64,000 nucleotides of DNA, taken from positions 3,534,001-3,598,000 of the forward strand of contig NZ_CP023315.3 in NCBI RefSeq assembly GCF_002310375.3, written 5' to 3'. Position 1 is the first letter of the stretch. The number at the start of each line of letters is the position of its first letter. This document shows, piece by piece, positions 52,001 through 60,100 of the stretch. A program made the position numbers and the translations under genes. The notes beneath the pieces are model-generated. The model saw nothing but the letters and a program-made list of their open reading frames with translations, searched no databases and was not told the origin of the DNA. This stretch comes from Caulobacter vibrioides (GTDB lineage: Bacteria; Pseudomonadota; Alphaproteobacteria; Caulobacterales; Caulobacteraceae).

Positions 52001-52362
52001 CCGCCGAACCAATAGGCGTCAACAAGCGAGCCGCCCGTCCCGGCCTCGCCCACGATCGCTTCGCGGGGAACCTCGCCCACCGACAGCTGCTGGACCGAGG
52101 CCTGCCGATCGCGCGCGGCGGCGGCCTTGGAGCCGCTCACCTTGGACAGCGCGAAGGTGGCGGCGGCCTGATAGAGGATCGAGCCGTAGACGACCAGGAA
52201 GTTGCCGACCGCCGCCGCGATACCGGCCCCGGCGACGACATTGATCGCCGAGACAATCAGCGTGGTGATTGGGTCGGCATGCGCCATCGTCGGCGCCGCC
52301 AGGGCCACGACCGCCGTGACCGCGAAGACGCGCAGGCGCGCAGCGTGCTTTGGGGAGATCAT
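49072..52362 (-). CDS. Tail tip protein (J-like) with predicted signal peptide
   Basis: 1,096 aa from the ATG at 52362 (TGATG overlap). It begins MISPKHAARLRVFAVTAVVA followed by a hydrophobic stretch ending AHA-DP, a textbook Sec signal, then a hydrophobic Ala-rich segment to about 70. The middle has fibronectin III-like domains (for example DTTPPGAPSSISAD), and the C-terminal third has about a dozen short repeats of the form GAVTxxKLAAG, suggesting a beta-helix or prism fibre. It is the host-recognition tip. The signal-like N-terminus is odd for a cytoplasmically assembled tail. Confidence 0.85.
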   Translation of the reverse strand: MISPKHAARLRVFAVTAVVALAAPTMAHADPITTLIVSAINVVAGAGIAAAVGNFLVVYGSILYQAAATFALSKVSGSKAAAARDRQASVQQLSVGEVPREAIVGEAGTGGSLVDAYWFGGANGTDWNVLVIAVADHRCHSLVGFYEGDNYRAFSGDGFVAGYNNQLRVYWRAGTATDAALPSDLSGLGPATATGALQGVARVIVAYKADAPDAKNPIWTTGRPSFLWVVKGLLCYDPRKDSTVPGGSGAHRWDDPSTREWTENTEICRYNISRGVYFLDQVDQPASLMLGRGLSAYEAPPARVFAPANLCDEVVSWTDTATGLTYNEPRYRVGGVISADQDFNTVEQWFADAMAGFVIQPEGGVAVEPGQAKSPVAAITDDDLVVGGSVQWSNEVSDADRINSVVVSYVEPSQKFAMTTAGVLRDDTDILSDGGPKETSLSLNLVRHRSQALRIGEIKRRGARLERRGLLTLPPKFAGLEEGDWITYTSDYRTKGETVTMRVNKYALDEAWRNTLVLEETAYAVYGFGALAVEPAPTPVVTPVGALALAGVAATAITLTGTDGSALPAVRVSWTTPVDAAITQIRAEIRPNGGTDVTPTTTGEVSAGVMNVTAGVPSSGVIQVRLVPLGAPGRAITPSSWITLTTGALVAPPLTPDTTPPGAPSSISADTSMGSIFLRWTDPSDADLDKIELWESSWNDRFTAQKVATVAGYAGGRNGWTRSGLDSGVTRYYALRAIDRSGNVSGWYPAGPTDMFAATTDSLAIADFPADLEPVGVFPTLPSPSGYAGPKTIRVASDGKLYRYVAGAWVTGVAAADIAGTIGDSQIAALSAVKLAGQITTTQIQDGSIQTPKLAAGSVAAGKIAAGAVSALEIQSGAITTTKLAAGAVTANEIAAGSITGDRLTAGTVSAAYIGAGAVSTDKLAAGAVTADKVSAFSITADRLVTGQLDTYYIKAGAIANAGLVDWSGSTLLSASAGSPSVIGSGISVEVRGGGGAYTTIQLTYYVAAVNDDLVNQVGLWINLAVTGGFGSFFTGWDAALVEPGNPATLTVPVHLRLPGSGYINFTPVAFANPAGGSPQLYVNRVKLLPTAIYNG
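49500..49860 (-). repeat. Internal repeats in tail tip gene
   Basis: About a dozen short in-frame repeats of roughly 30-60 bp encoding alternating GAVTxxKLAAG/GSIxxxRL units. Good substrate for recombination between phages. Confidence 0.65.
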
Positions 52363-52757
52363 CAGCCCGCGCTCCACGCCAGAACCATGGCGGATCTCGG
52401 CAAGCGCTCTTGTCCGCGCTCGCCGGGCCCCACCAGGGTGTCACCTTCAACGATGGCCAGCTGCAGCCGGCCTTCCAGATCCCGCCAGCCGGCGACATCG
52501 CCGCGCTGGGCATGCCCAGGGGCGACCGGCGTCAAGACGGCGCCCACCGCCGCCTCCAGGCCGCCCAGGCTGGCGATCAGCCGGGTCGCCTCCGCAGCCG
52601 ATCGCCATTGGCCGCGATAGACCGCCAAGGGATCCTCGCCCGTCAGCGCCTGGACCGCGCCCGCCGCGAAGGTGACGCAGTCGTGCTCTCCCCATGCGAA
52701 CGGCGTTCGCATGTGCGACGCCACAAACAAGTGCAGCGCCTCGTAATCGCGGACCAT
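52362..52757 (-). CDS. NlpC/P60-like tail protein (DUF6950-like)
   Basis: 131 aa. RTPFAWGEHDCVTFAAGAVQ holds the candidate catalytic Cys of a DUF6950/NlpC-like protein. It overlaps the tail tip gene by 1 bp. Its counterpart in prophage A is the 160-aa NlpC/P60 gene. A long palindrome copy (21-bp exact, 52693-52713) lies in its first codons and is read as MRTPFAWG. Confidence 0.7.
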   Translation of the reverse strand: MVRDYEALHLFVASHMRTPFAWGEHDCVTFAAGAVQALTGEDPLAVYRGQWRSAAEATRLIASLGGLEAAVGAVLTPVAPGHAQRGDVAGWRDLEGRLQLAIVEGDTLVGPGERGQERLPRSAMVLAWSAG

Positions 52758-52768
52758 GGCGGGCCGTC

Positions 52769-53401
52769 CTACTCTTGGAATTTGTCGAGGTAGCCGCCGG
52801 CAACGACGGCCGGATAGGTCACGGACGTGACAGTCGAGGGGATCTTACCGCCCCAGTAGATGGTCTTGGTTCCGGCGTAGCTGACGGCCTTGAAACCATC
52901 GTCGCCTGGAGCGTTCAGCTGCTGGTCGGCGGCGCTTCGCATGCGACCGCGGAATCGCCCCAGCCCGCGCGCTGCGCCCTCGATCATGGCGCTCAGCGTC
53001 GCTTCGCCGCCCACCGTCTCGTCGCTCACCAGCTGGTCAAGCCGGCCTCGCGTAAACACCTTGGCGTCCAGCAAGGTCTGGCCATTGCGATCAAACAGCA
53101 GCCGCCAGATGACCGTCGGCGCGTTGCGGATGGCGGTCTGGTCCAGCAGCGCCAGGACGGCAGGCTCGAGGCCGCTCAGCGTCAAGGTCGTTTCCTGCGC
53201 TGCGCCGCCCAGGGCGCCGGCCGAGACCTGAGCCAGGCCCCGATCGCCGATGCCCTGAAAGACCAGGTCGCCCAAGGTCAGAACGCCAAAGCCGCCCCAG
53301 ACCTGCACCGGGTTGGGCGCGGTGACGATCTGCACCGCCCCGGTGACAATGGCCCCGCCAGCCTCCAGCGCCTCGAGCGCCGCCGTTGAGAACACCTTCA
53401 T
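52769..53401 (-). CDS. Minor tail protein
   Basis: 210 aa from the ATG at 53401 (ATGA overlap with its neighbour). Segments such as LTLSGLEPAVLALLDQTAIR and VIWRLLFDRNGQTLLDAKVF are typical of tail tip proteins preceding NlpC/P60 genes (gpL/DUF2163-like position). Exact family uncertain. Confidence 0.55.
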   Translation of the reverse strand: MKVFSTAALEALEAGGAIVTGAVQIVTAPNPVQVWGGFGVLTLGDLVFQGIGDRGLAQVSAGALGGAAQETTLTLSGLEPAVLALLDQTAIRNAPTVIWRLLFDRNGQTLLDAKVFTRGRLDQLVSDETVGGEATLSAMIEGAARGLGRFRGRMRSAADQQLNAPGDDGFKAVSYAGTKTIYWGGKIPSTVTSVTYPAVVAGGYLDKFQE

Positions 53402-54081
53402 GACGCCAGGTCCTGGATGCCGGCCACAACGCCCGAAATGGATCCGCTTCGATCGACGTCGCCGAGCTCGGTCTCGCCGGGGATCAACTTCATCAGGCAG
53501 GCCGGGTTGTCGAAATGCGCCACCGCGCCCGGCGGGACGATCAGATGCACGGCCGGCCGGACGATGAGCTCCGCCCAACCTTCGCCGGTCGCTTGTGCCG
53601 CCGCCTGGACGCGCACCAGGGCGCGCCGGTCTTCGCCGCCCGTGGTCCAGCGGAAGCCGACATAGTCGCCCAGGCTGAGAACCATGTTGGCGGGCAAGCC
53701 CGACAGCACCAGCTGGGGCTCATTCTCCGAGCTCGTCGCCCTGGACCAGGTCGACGCCGCCCCATCGAAAGCCCCGCCGGCGGCGCGCGCCAGGCCCGCC
53801 AGCTGGGTCTCGAGATAGGCCAGAGGGTAGGGGCGGCGATAGTCACGGCCCAGGAAGTAGCGGCCCGGGCCGTCCAGGCGGTTGACGAAGGCTCGCCACT
53901 CGTCCGACCCGGGCGCGCCCAGGCCCTTGCCCAGGGTGTACTTGCCGTACCAGAGCGGCCAGCCAGAGGCGACGGACGACACGCGCGCGCCCGATGTTGG
54001 CGACAAGCGATCGACGCGGCGAGGCTCGAACGTTATCGCGCCAGGCCCCTTGGAGGGCATGGCGAGCGGGAACGTGGGCAT
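53398..54081 (-). CDS. Minor tail protein
   Basis: 227 aa, immediately after the tape measure gene. Contains LGKGLGAPGSDEWRAFVNRL and a beta-rich C-terminus. Probable component of the tail tip; no named family. Confidence 0.5.
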   Translation of the reverse strand: MPTFPLAMPSKGPGAITFEPRRVDRLSPTSGARVSSVASGWPLWYGKYTLGKGLGAPGSDEWRAFVNRLDGPGRYFLGRDYRRPYPLAYLETQLAGLARAAGGAFDGAASTWSRATSSENEPQLVLSGLPANMVLSLGDYVGFRWTTGGEDRRALVRVQAAAQATGEGWAELIVRPAVHLIVPPGAVAHFDNPACLMKLIPGETELGDVDRSGSISGVVAGIQDLAS

Positions 54082-54092
54082 GTCGGCTCCTG

Positions 54093-56498
54093 TTAGACTC
54101 TGCGCCGGTTCTTGGCGTCGATATAGGCGGCGACCGCGTTCTCCTTGAACGCCTTACGGTCCCGGTCGATCTCCACGCGGATGGCGCGGATTTCCTCGGC
54201 CGTACCCTGCAGGCGATAGGTCGGGCTGTAGTGGAAATTGACCACTTCCCCCGGCGAGGCGTTGGCGGCCCGGCCGGCCAGGCTCTGCAGCATCGACTGC
54301 GTCGCAGCGGCGGTGCGGACGCCCGCGCCACGCGGCAGATCGACGATTTCCGGCCCGTACTCGCCGACCAGCGATAGTCCGCCCGGCGCGTAGTCAGTCC
54401 CGGTGGCGAAGGCGAACTTCGGAAGCAGTTTGGAAGCCAAGGCTACCAGTTTGCCGGGCTTGCCTCCGGGTTCATCCGATCCGAACAAGTTGGTCGCAAA
54501 GCTACGCGCTAGGGCGTCGGCCGCCGCATACTTCAGGCGATCGCGGAACGCGTCCCAGAAGTTGCCCGACATGATCCCAGACATCAGGCCGTCCTCGAAC
54601 GCGGACCTGGTCGAAAGCCTGAAGCGCTCGATGTACTCATCCATCGCGCTGAAGGGCTTGATGTTCGCGTCTTTGAGAGCCGCCGCGATGCGAGCGTCCG
54701 CCGAGACGAAGCCGTCAGGATTAGAAAGCCCCTTGGCCCTGGCCTCCGCCTCGGCGCTCATCTCCGCAGTGATCTGCGCCCGTGCGTTGGCGGTCGCCTG
54801 AGTGAGGTTGAAGCCCTCGCGCAGATAGCGATTGATCTCGTCCTGCAGGCGACCTTGACGCTCGAGGTAGTCGAGGGTGCTTTCGTCGCCGCGCGCCTGG
54901 GCGATGCGACGCAGGTTGTCGACCGCGTGATCGGCTCGCATCCCGTCCAAGCGAATGGCCTCCTCGGCCTCGCGCTCAGCCTTCCGGGCGTCGCTCTCGC
55001 GCTTGCGATCGGCCCGGCTCCCCTCGCGTAATGCCTTGTTGTGCGCGGCCTCCAACTTGGTGGCCATGTCGGCCGCAGAGCCGTAGCCCTTTTTCAGAGC
55101 GTCGATGTCGGCCTGGATTGCCTTCGCGGTCGTATCGCCTCGGTCTCCGCCCAGCCCGAGGTACTTCGTCAGCTCATTCTGCTTGTCCTGCAGGGCCTGG
55201 ACCTTGGGGTCGCGGTACCGAGCCGAGATCGCAGCCCGGTCGGTGTCACGGACGTTCGCCGCAACCCTAGCCTGCTCAGCGACCTGGGCGCTGATCCGAC
55301 CGCGCACCGTTCCGATCTCTTGATCGATCTCTTGCGTCGACCATCCCTTGATCCGCGCCATGTTGCGCTGATCCAGGAGCTGCTTGAGCTTTTCCTGATC
55401 AGTGCCGCCGCCCATGGCGACCGCGATCGCGCGACCAACCTTGCGCCAAACATCCTCGGCCGTTCGACCCAAGCCCTGAAGAACGTAGTCCCAACCCGAA
55501 GTCGCAGTCGTTGCATCGACCAAGCGCCTGTTGAGGCCGTCGATCATCCGCTGCTGCGCTTCCGTCTCGCGACCGGAGTCGTAGAGGTTCTTGATATGCT
55601 CAAGCTCAGCTGCATTGAGGAAATGCAAACGGTCGTTCAGCTCTTCCGCACCCTTCGAACCCGTTGAAAAGTGTTTGGCTAGGTCTTGGGTTGCGGCGTC
55701 GATGTCCTGTTTGGTCGTAAGCGCATATCGCTTGGTCAGGCCGATCAGATCGCCGAGTACTTGGCCTCCGACCTTGCCGGTGTCGATATAGGCCATGGCC
55801 ATGTTGGTCGCAGAGGTGACACTGACATCGCCCGCGTCAGCGCCAGCGCGGGCATATCCGTCCAACTGCGCCGCCGATATCTGCAGAGCAGCCCCGAAGC
55901 CCGCGACGGAGGCATTCACCTTGACCTGCTGGTTCTCGTACTGTGCGCCGGCCGCGCCAAGCGCGATCACCGCCGCGCCCGTCGCGGTGACAGCTGCGCC
56001 CAGAGCGATGACGGCAGGAGTGGCCTTGATGCCCGCCTGGGCCATTGCGTCCAGGATCTGCGGACCCTGTTGGATGGCGATCAGCGCGGGGTCCATCCCC
56101 ATCATGCCGGTCGTGAAGACATCGGCGCCCTGACGGGCCAAGTTGAGCCGCCCGGCGCGCTGGCCACGCGTCAGCGCTTTTCCGCCGAGCTCGTCGCCGG
56201 TCATGAAGTCTGAGGCCTTGAAGCCTGTTCCACGACCGACGCCGAGCGCCTCGTTCACCCGCCGCTGCGCTTCTTCGGCACGCTCGGCCTCGCGGGCGGC
56301 GTTCGCCAGCGCCTTGTATTTGGTGATCTGGCGGTCGGTGAGCTCGCCGTTGTTCTGCAGGCTCCTGGCGGTGCGGCCGAAGGCTTCCGCGCCCCGATCG
56401 CCGGCGTTTTGCAGCGCATCGCCGACGTCGCGCGCGTCGCGCTGCAGCTCGGCCTTGCCGTCCGCTTTCAGACGATAGGAAATCTGGCGCGTCGTCAT
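54093..56498 (-). CDS. Tail tape measure protein
   Basis: 801 aa from the ATG at 56498 (MTTRQISYRLKADGKAELQR), chosen because it overlaps the frameshift extension stop (ATGA); an upstream in-frame ATG at 56645 is less likely. Contains DPALIAIQQGPQILDAMAQA followed by a long hydrophobic Ala/Gly segment (about 120-190), a hallmark of prophage tape measure proteins (TMP_2-like), then long helical regions. It sets tail length. Confidence 0.85.
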   Translation of the reverse strand: MTTRQISYRLKADGKAELQRDARDVGDALQNAGDRGAEAFGRTARSLQNNGELTDRQITKYKALANAAREAERAEEAQRRVNEALGVGRGTGFKASDFMTGDELGGKALTRGQRAGRLNLARQGADVFTTGMMGMDPALIAIQQGPQILDAMAQAGIKATPAVIALGAAVTATGAAVIALGAAGAQYENQQVKVNASVAGFGAALQISAAQLDGYARAGADAGDVSVTSATNMAMAYIDTGKVGGQVLGDLIGLTKRYALTTKQDIDAATQDLAKHFSTGSKGAEELNDRLHFLNAAELEHIKNLYDSGRETEAQQRMIDGLNRRLVDATTATSGWDYVLQGLGRTAEDVWRKVGRAIAVAMGGGTDQEKLKQLLDQRNMARIKGWSTQEIDQEIGTVRGRISAQVAEQARVAANVRDTDRAAISARYRDPKVQALQDKQNELTKYLGLGGDRGDTTAKAIQADIDALKKGYGSAADMATKLEAAHNKALREGSRADRKRESDARKAEREAEEAIRLDGMRADHAVDNLRRIAQARGDESTLDYLERQGRLQDEINRYLREGFNLTQATANARAQITAEMSAEAEARAKGLSNPDGFVSADARIAAALKDANIKPFSAMDEYIERFRLSTRSAFEDGLMSGIMSGNFWDAFRDRLKYAAADALARSFATNLFGSDEPGGKPGKLVALASKLLPKFAFATGTDYAPGGLSLVGEYGPEIVDLPRGAGVRTAAATQSMLQSLAGRAANASPGEVVNFHYSPTYRLQGTAEEIRAIRVEIDRDRKAFKENAVAAYIDAKNRRRV

Positions 56499-57255
56499 GA
56501 CGGGGGCGGGCTCCAAGCATAGGTGATGAAGCCCTCCACGCCGGGCAGGACCTCGGCGATCAGGGCGGTGTCGGCGCCGCGCGCCTGGGCCAGGGCGAGG
56601 ATGGCCCCGAAGTCCAGGCCGACCACGCCGCCCATGGGGGCGCATCGCACCTGGTGAGCGCAGTCCACGATCAAGCCCCAGGCCTCATCGAGCTCAGGGC
56701 TCGGCGGCGCGGACTGAACAGCCGGCTCGCCGTCAGGGCCGGGCGCGAGGACGGACGTCAGCGGACAGCCCTCGCAAGGCGTTTCACACGCCCCGCAGTA
56801 GTCGCGCCCGCCCCAGCGGCTGACGAAGGGTTCGCTATCCTCTAGGCCTCCGCCGGCGAACCACCAGCGTGCGGAGGCGACGAGACGTTTTTTACCGCCT
56901 CCCGATCCAGGGCGGGGACGACGTACTGGCTCTTGATCGCGGTGAAGACCTCGAAGTCATCCTCGATCAACTGCTCGAGCGCGCCCAGAAGATCGCGGCT
57001 GAAGGCCACCGGCTCGGAGTCCGCGCCGTCGACGCCGATGCCCTCCCAGCCGACGACGCCGGCGACCGCCGCGCCCAGCACATAGGCCACGTCGGCCAGG
57101 TCCTCGTCGCCGGTCTCCTCGAAGGCCTTGCGATAGCGGCGCACCGCCGCCAGGCGCACGCCCGACTTCCACGGGCGCATGATCAGCCGGCCGCCCTGCG
57201 GAAGGTCGACCGTGGCGTTTTCGGGCGACGATGGCCCGGTTCTCAGGTTCAGCAT
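56495..57255 (-). CDS. Tail assembly chaperone, -1 frameshift product
   Basis: Predicted 253-aa fusion: 123 residues of the zero frame plus 130 residues of the -1 frame after A AAA AAC at 56887-56893. The extension is open to the tape measure start and has a Cys cluster (YCGACETPCEGCPLTS). This parallels the prophage A chaperone and lambda G-T. No family match was possible. Confidence 0.75.
56842..57255 (-). CDS. Tail assembly chaperone, short (gpG-like) product
   Basis: 137 aa, zero-frame product, acidic and helical. It lies between tail tube and tape measure genes. Expected in excess over the frameshifted product. Confidence 0.75.
   Translation of the reverse strand: MLNLRTGPSSPENATVDLPQGGRLIMRPWKSGVRLAAVRRYRKAFEETGDEDLADVAYVLGAAVAGVVGWEGIGVDGADSEPVAFSRDLLGALEQLIEDDFEVFTAIKSQYVVPALDREAVKNVSSPPHAGGSPAEA
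56887..56893 (-). promoter_or_regulatory. Slippery site for programmed -1 frameshift (A AAA AAC)
   Basis: Zero-frame codons GTA AAA AAC on the minus strand, the canonical X XXY YYZ heptamer A AAA AAC. The -1 frame stays open for 130 codons while the zero frame ends 14 codons later. Confidence 0.8.
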
Positions 57256-57271
57256 GGAGGCTCCTGGGCGA

Positions 57272-57296
57272 CCGATGCGAACGGCGTTCGCATCGG
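57272..57296. repeat. 25-bp perfect palindrome in gene gap
   Basis: Core CGAACGGCGTTCG with 12-base arms around a central G (57284). It lies between tail tube and chaperone genes. Longest copy of the palindrome family in the window. Confidence 0.9.
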
Positions 57297-57305
57297 CGCG
57301 CGGGG

Positions 57306-58598
57306 TTAGGCGTAGCTGGCGACGTCGTTCACCAGGGTGATGATCAGGGTCTTACCCAGGGTCGGGTGGCGGTAGGCCGTGCCCTCATAGGTCTGCTGGA
57401 TGCCCGCAGGCCCGCTGACGGGCTTGGCGACCATCGCGGGGATCCGCAACGAGGGAAGGCGGATCTTGAGCGAAGCCGCCGCCCGGCGCCAACGGAAGGC
57501 CAGGTCGAGATCCTTTCGAGCCCGGGCTAGGTCGTAGTAGAGGCGATCCTTGAAGCGCATGGTCATGCGTGCGCCGGCCTGGAATTGACCCGGATCCGCA
57601 CCGTCGATCCGACCGTCCTCACGGACGTTCTCGGCGATTTCCAAATTGTTGTTCCAGTTGACCTCGCCCGAGACGAGCTCGGCCAGCGGGACGCCGCGAT
57701 CCAGGATGTCGCCGGCGCCCTGGGCGAACCGCTCGACCACGCCATTGTTGAACACGGTCGGCACGCCGGCGGCCGTCGTGTCGGTCGCCAGCTTTTCACC
57801 CTGCGCGATCACGGCCTGGACCATGTTCAGCAGGCCAGAGCGCTGCAGGCCGATCGAGCCGGTGTTCGCCATGACGCCGTAGTTCATATGGAACGAGGGC
57901 ACTTCCGGATGGCCGATCTCGATCGCGGCGTTCGGCAGGGCCAGGGCGCCGGACGTGAAGACGTGATTGTAAGGCCCAGTCGCAGACCCGCCCGAAAGCG
58001 TAGCCCCTGAGACCGAAGCGGCGGAGGCGGCCAGGGCGAAGGTGTTGCCGGTCGTGCCGATCGTCTTGTGTTCGATCGAGACGCTCTTGAACTCCCGGTC
58101 GGTGGAATAGCTGGCGGCGGCGACGCCGGCGACGGCGCTTTCGTTCAGCGCCCAGACCGTGTTGCGGATGGTGTCTGCCAGCGTTGCGCCGATCAGGATC
58201 TGGTTCGCAGTCGGCGCCGACGTTTTGAACGTGAAGACCTGGCCGCCCACGGTGATGGTGTCATTCGCGGCCGGGTTGGCGTTGAACGTAATCGAGCCGA
58301 TCGCCGGATAGCCTTGCGTAGTCGCCGGCGCGCCGAAGTGCAGCCGCAGCCACAGACCCAGCAGGCGCGTATCGACCGGCACCGTCATGGACGCGCCATT
58401 GTTGATGACGTCGTCGGTGGGCTGGTTTGGCTCGCGGCCGGAGCCCAACAGGTCATCGGGGATCAGGCCCTGCTTGTCGCCCAGGTCGCCGAGATCCGCG
58501 CCCTCGATGTTGTAGAAGCCCGAGGCCGGAACGGCCCCATAGGTCGATGCGAAAGCGAGCGCCGCCAGGACGTTCGCACCACGAGCTCGAGCGCCCAT
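57306..58598 (-). CDS. Tail tube protein with extra domain
   Basis: 430 aa. It ends in LVNDVASYA like the prophage A tube protein and has the N-terminal ALAFASTYGAVPASGFYNIE pattern of Phage_tube_2-like proteins. A Gly/Ala/Thr-rich insertion of about 100 residues (roughly 115-215) looks like an Ig-like surface domain. Major component of the tail tube. Confidence 0.75.
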   Translation of the reverse strand: MGARARGANVLAALAFASTYGAVPASGFYNIEGADLGDLGDKQGLIPDDLLGSGREPNQPTDDVINNGASMTVPVDTRLLGLWLRLHFGAPATTQGYPAIGSITFNANPAANDTITVGGQVFTFKTSAPTANQILIGATLADTIRNTVWALNESAVAGVAAASYSTDREFKSVSIEHKTIGTTGNTFALAASAASVSGATLSGGSATGPYNHVFTSGALALPNAAIEIGHPEVPSFHMNYGVMANTGSIGLQRSGLLNMVQAVIAQGEKLATDTTAAGVPTVFNNGVVERFAQGAGDILDRGVPLAELVSGEVNWNNNLEIAENVREDGRIDGADPGQFQAGARMTMRFKDRLYYDLARARKDLDLAFRWRRAAASLKIRLPSLRIPAMVAKPVSGPAGIQQTYEGTAYRHPTLGKTLIITLVNDVASYA

Positions 58599-58613
58599 GT
58601 CAGTTCTCCGTGG

Positions 58614-59033
58614 TTAGAGGGTGTACTCGGCGATGAGGCTCGCCAGACCTGTTTCGAGGGCCTGGGCCTCGCTGATCGGAACCGGGACGCTCGCGACCTC
58701 CGAGAGGTCCAGAAAATCGACGAGGCCGGTCAGGAACCGATCGGCTTTGACCATGGCCTTCACGCGGCCGTGGATGGCGTGGATCTCGGCGACGCCGCCG
58801 ATCCTGCTGGGGACGATCTCCAGCGGGATTTCGTGGCGGTAGGTTTTCGGGCCGCCCAGCAGCTCCTCGACCGGAGGGCCTGGGTCGCCGTCGAACATGT
58901 TGACGCGCGCGACCTCGGCGGGGTCTGCGGCCGTGAAATCGTTGCGGGCGAACTCAATGTCGCCCAAGGCCGATTTGAGCGCGGCCTCGAGGCCTTCCAG
59001 GATCTGCAACTGGCGCGGCGCAGTGACCGGCAT
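58614..59033 (-). CDS. Tail terminator-like protein
   Basis: 139 aa. Position between DUF6441-like and tail tube genes matches gpU-type tail terminators. Sequence such as QILEGLEAALKSALGDIEFA and AEIHAIHGRVKAMVKADRFL fits the compact fold. Positional call. Confidence 0.6.
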   Translation of the reverse strand: MPVTAPRQLQILEGLEAALKSALGDIEFARNDFTAADPAEVARVNMFDGDPGPPVEELLGGPKTYRHEIPLEIVPSRIGGVAEIHAIHGRVKAMVKADRFLTGLVDFLDLSEVASVPVPISEAQALETGLASLIAEYTL

Positions 59034-59036
59034 GGC

Positions 59037-59753
59037 CTATCTCCAATGCTTTGACAGCAGGCCCTCCCAGCGCAGGTTCGCCCGCTGGACCGGCCCGGTG
59101 AAATCGAGGCGCTTGGGCAGGCGCACCTGGCGCAGCAGCGTAAAGACCACGATGGTCCGACCGGCCGGGCCGTACAGCTTCGCGCCTCGCCCCCGGCCCG
59201 TGTAGGGCACCGCGCGAGATCCGCGACTGCTGCGCTCACGCTGGGCGTTGTCGACCACCAGCAGGGCCTTGGCCGGGCCTTGCGGCACAAACCGCAAATT
59301 CATCCCGGTGCGGCGCTCAAAGCCCGCCGGCGTGATGCGCGCCTGCTGAGATCCGCGCCCGCGTGTCGGCGCTCCGGGAACCGGCGCGCGCTTGCCCGCC
59401 GCATCGGTCGGGATAGCCAGCCAGCCGCCGCGACGCGCCGAGATTGCAACGCCCTTCTCGAAGGCGTCCAGCAGCACAGCGGCCGGCGTTCCGACCGTGG
59501 GCGCGCCCAGGCGAGGGCCTCGCACATAGACCCAGCCGGCCGGGTCGAGGCTGGCCCCGACCTCCGGATAGGCCTTCATGCGCCAGACCTTCGGCAGGCG
59601 CGCGCTCATCAGACCGGCTTGGGTCTCGGCGCGAAGGTCATCGCGAAAAAGCGTGACGGCCTCGCGCATAGCCCGGGTCTGGATCTGCGCCAGGTCGTCT
59701 TCCAGGCCGCTGGCGATATCCTTGGAGCGGGGGCCTTGCAGCGAGGGGCGCAT
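59037..59753 (-). CDS. DUF6441-like tail completion protein
   Basis: 238 aa from the ATG at 59753 (ATGA overlap), counterpart of 8287-9156 in prophage A. Contains LFRDDLRAETQAGLMSARLP and a basic centre. Probably at the head-tail junction. Confidence 0.6.
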   Translation of the reverse strand: MRPSLQGPRSKDIASGLEDDLAQIQTRAMREAVTLFRDDLRAETQAGLMSARLPKVWRMKAYPEVGASLDPAGWVYVRGPRLGAPTVGTPAAVLLDAFEKGVAISARRGGWLAIPTDAAGKRAPVPGAPTRGRGSQQARITPAGFERRTGMNLRFVPQGPAKALLVVDNAQRERSSRGSRAVPYTGRGRGAKLYGPAGRTIVVFTLLRQVRLPKRLDFTGPVQRANLRWEGLLSKHWR

Positions 59754-60097
59754 TAGATCGCCTCCTCGGCCTCGACCTTCCATTCCATCCCAAAGCGCAG
59801 GCGCTGGGGCCGATCGGCGACCAGGTACGCGGCGATGACCCCGCCGTCGCCGTCCAGGATCTCGACGCGATCTCCCTTGGCCGGCCTGGGCACCTCCGAG
59901 GCGCGCACGCGAAGAACGATGCGCTCGACGATCGCGCGGCTGTTCGAGCCGAAATCGACTGGCGCATCCTCCTCCATGCGACGCACTCGGATGCCCGTGA
60001 GAACCTCGCCGATCGACGAGATCCAGCCCGCCGGCTCGCCCCAGGTGCGGTAGGCGGCTTCCAGCAGCTGCGCACGGCGCTCCGCCGGCGAGGCCAC
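59753..60097 (-). CDS. Head-tail joining protein
   Basis: 114 aa. Beta-rich (IVLRVRASEVPRPAKGDRVE then ILDGDGGVIAAYLV), similar in position and build to gpFII-like joining proteins. Overlaps the DUF6441-like gene by 1 bp. Confidence 0.6.
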   Translation of the reverse strand: MASPAERRAQLLEAAYRTWGEPAGWISSIGEVLTGIRVRRMEEDAPVDFGSNSRAIVERIVLRVRASEVPRPAKGDRVEILDGDGGVIAAYLVADRPQRLRFGMEWKVEAEEAI

Positions 60098-60100
60098 GGT

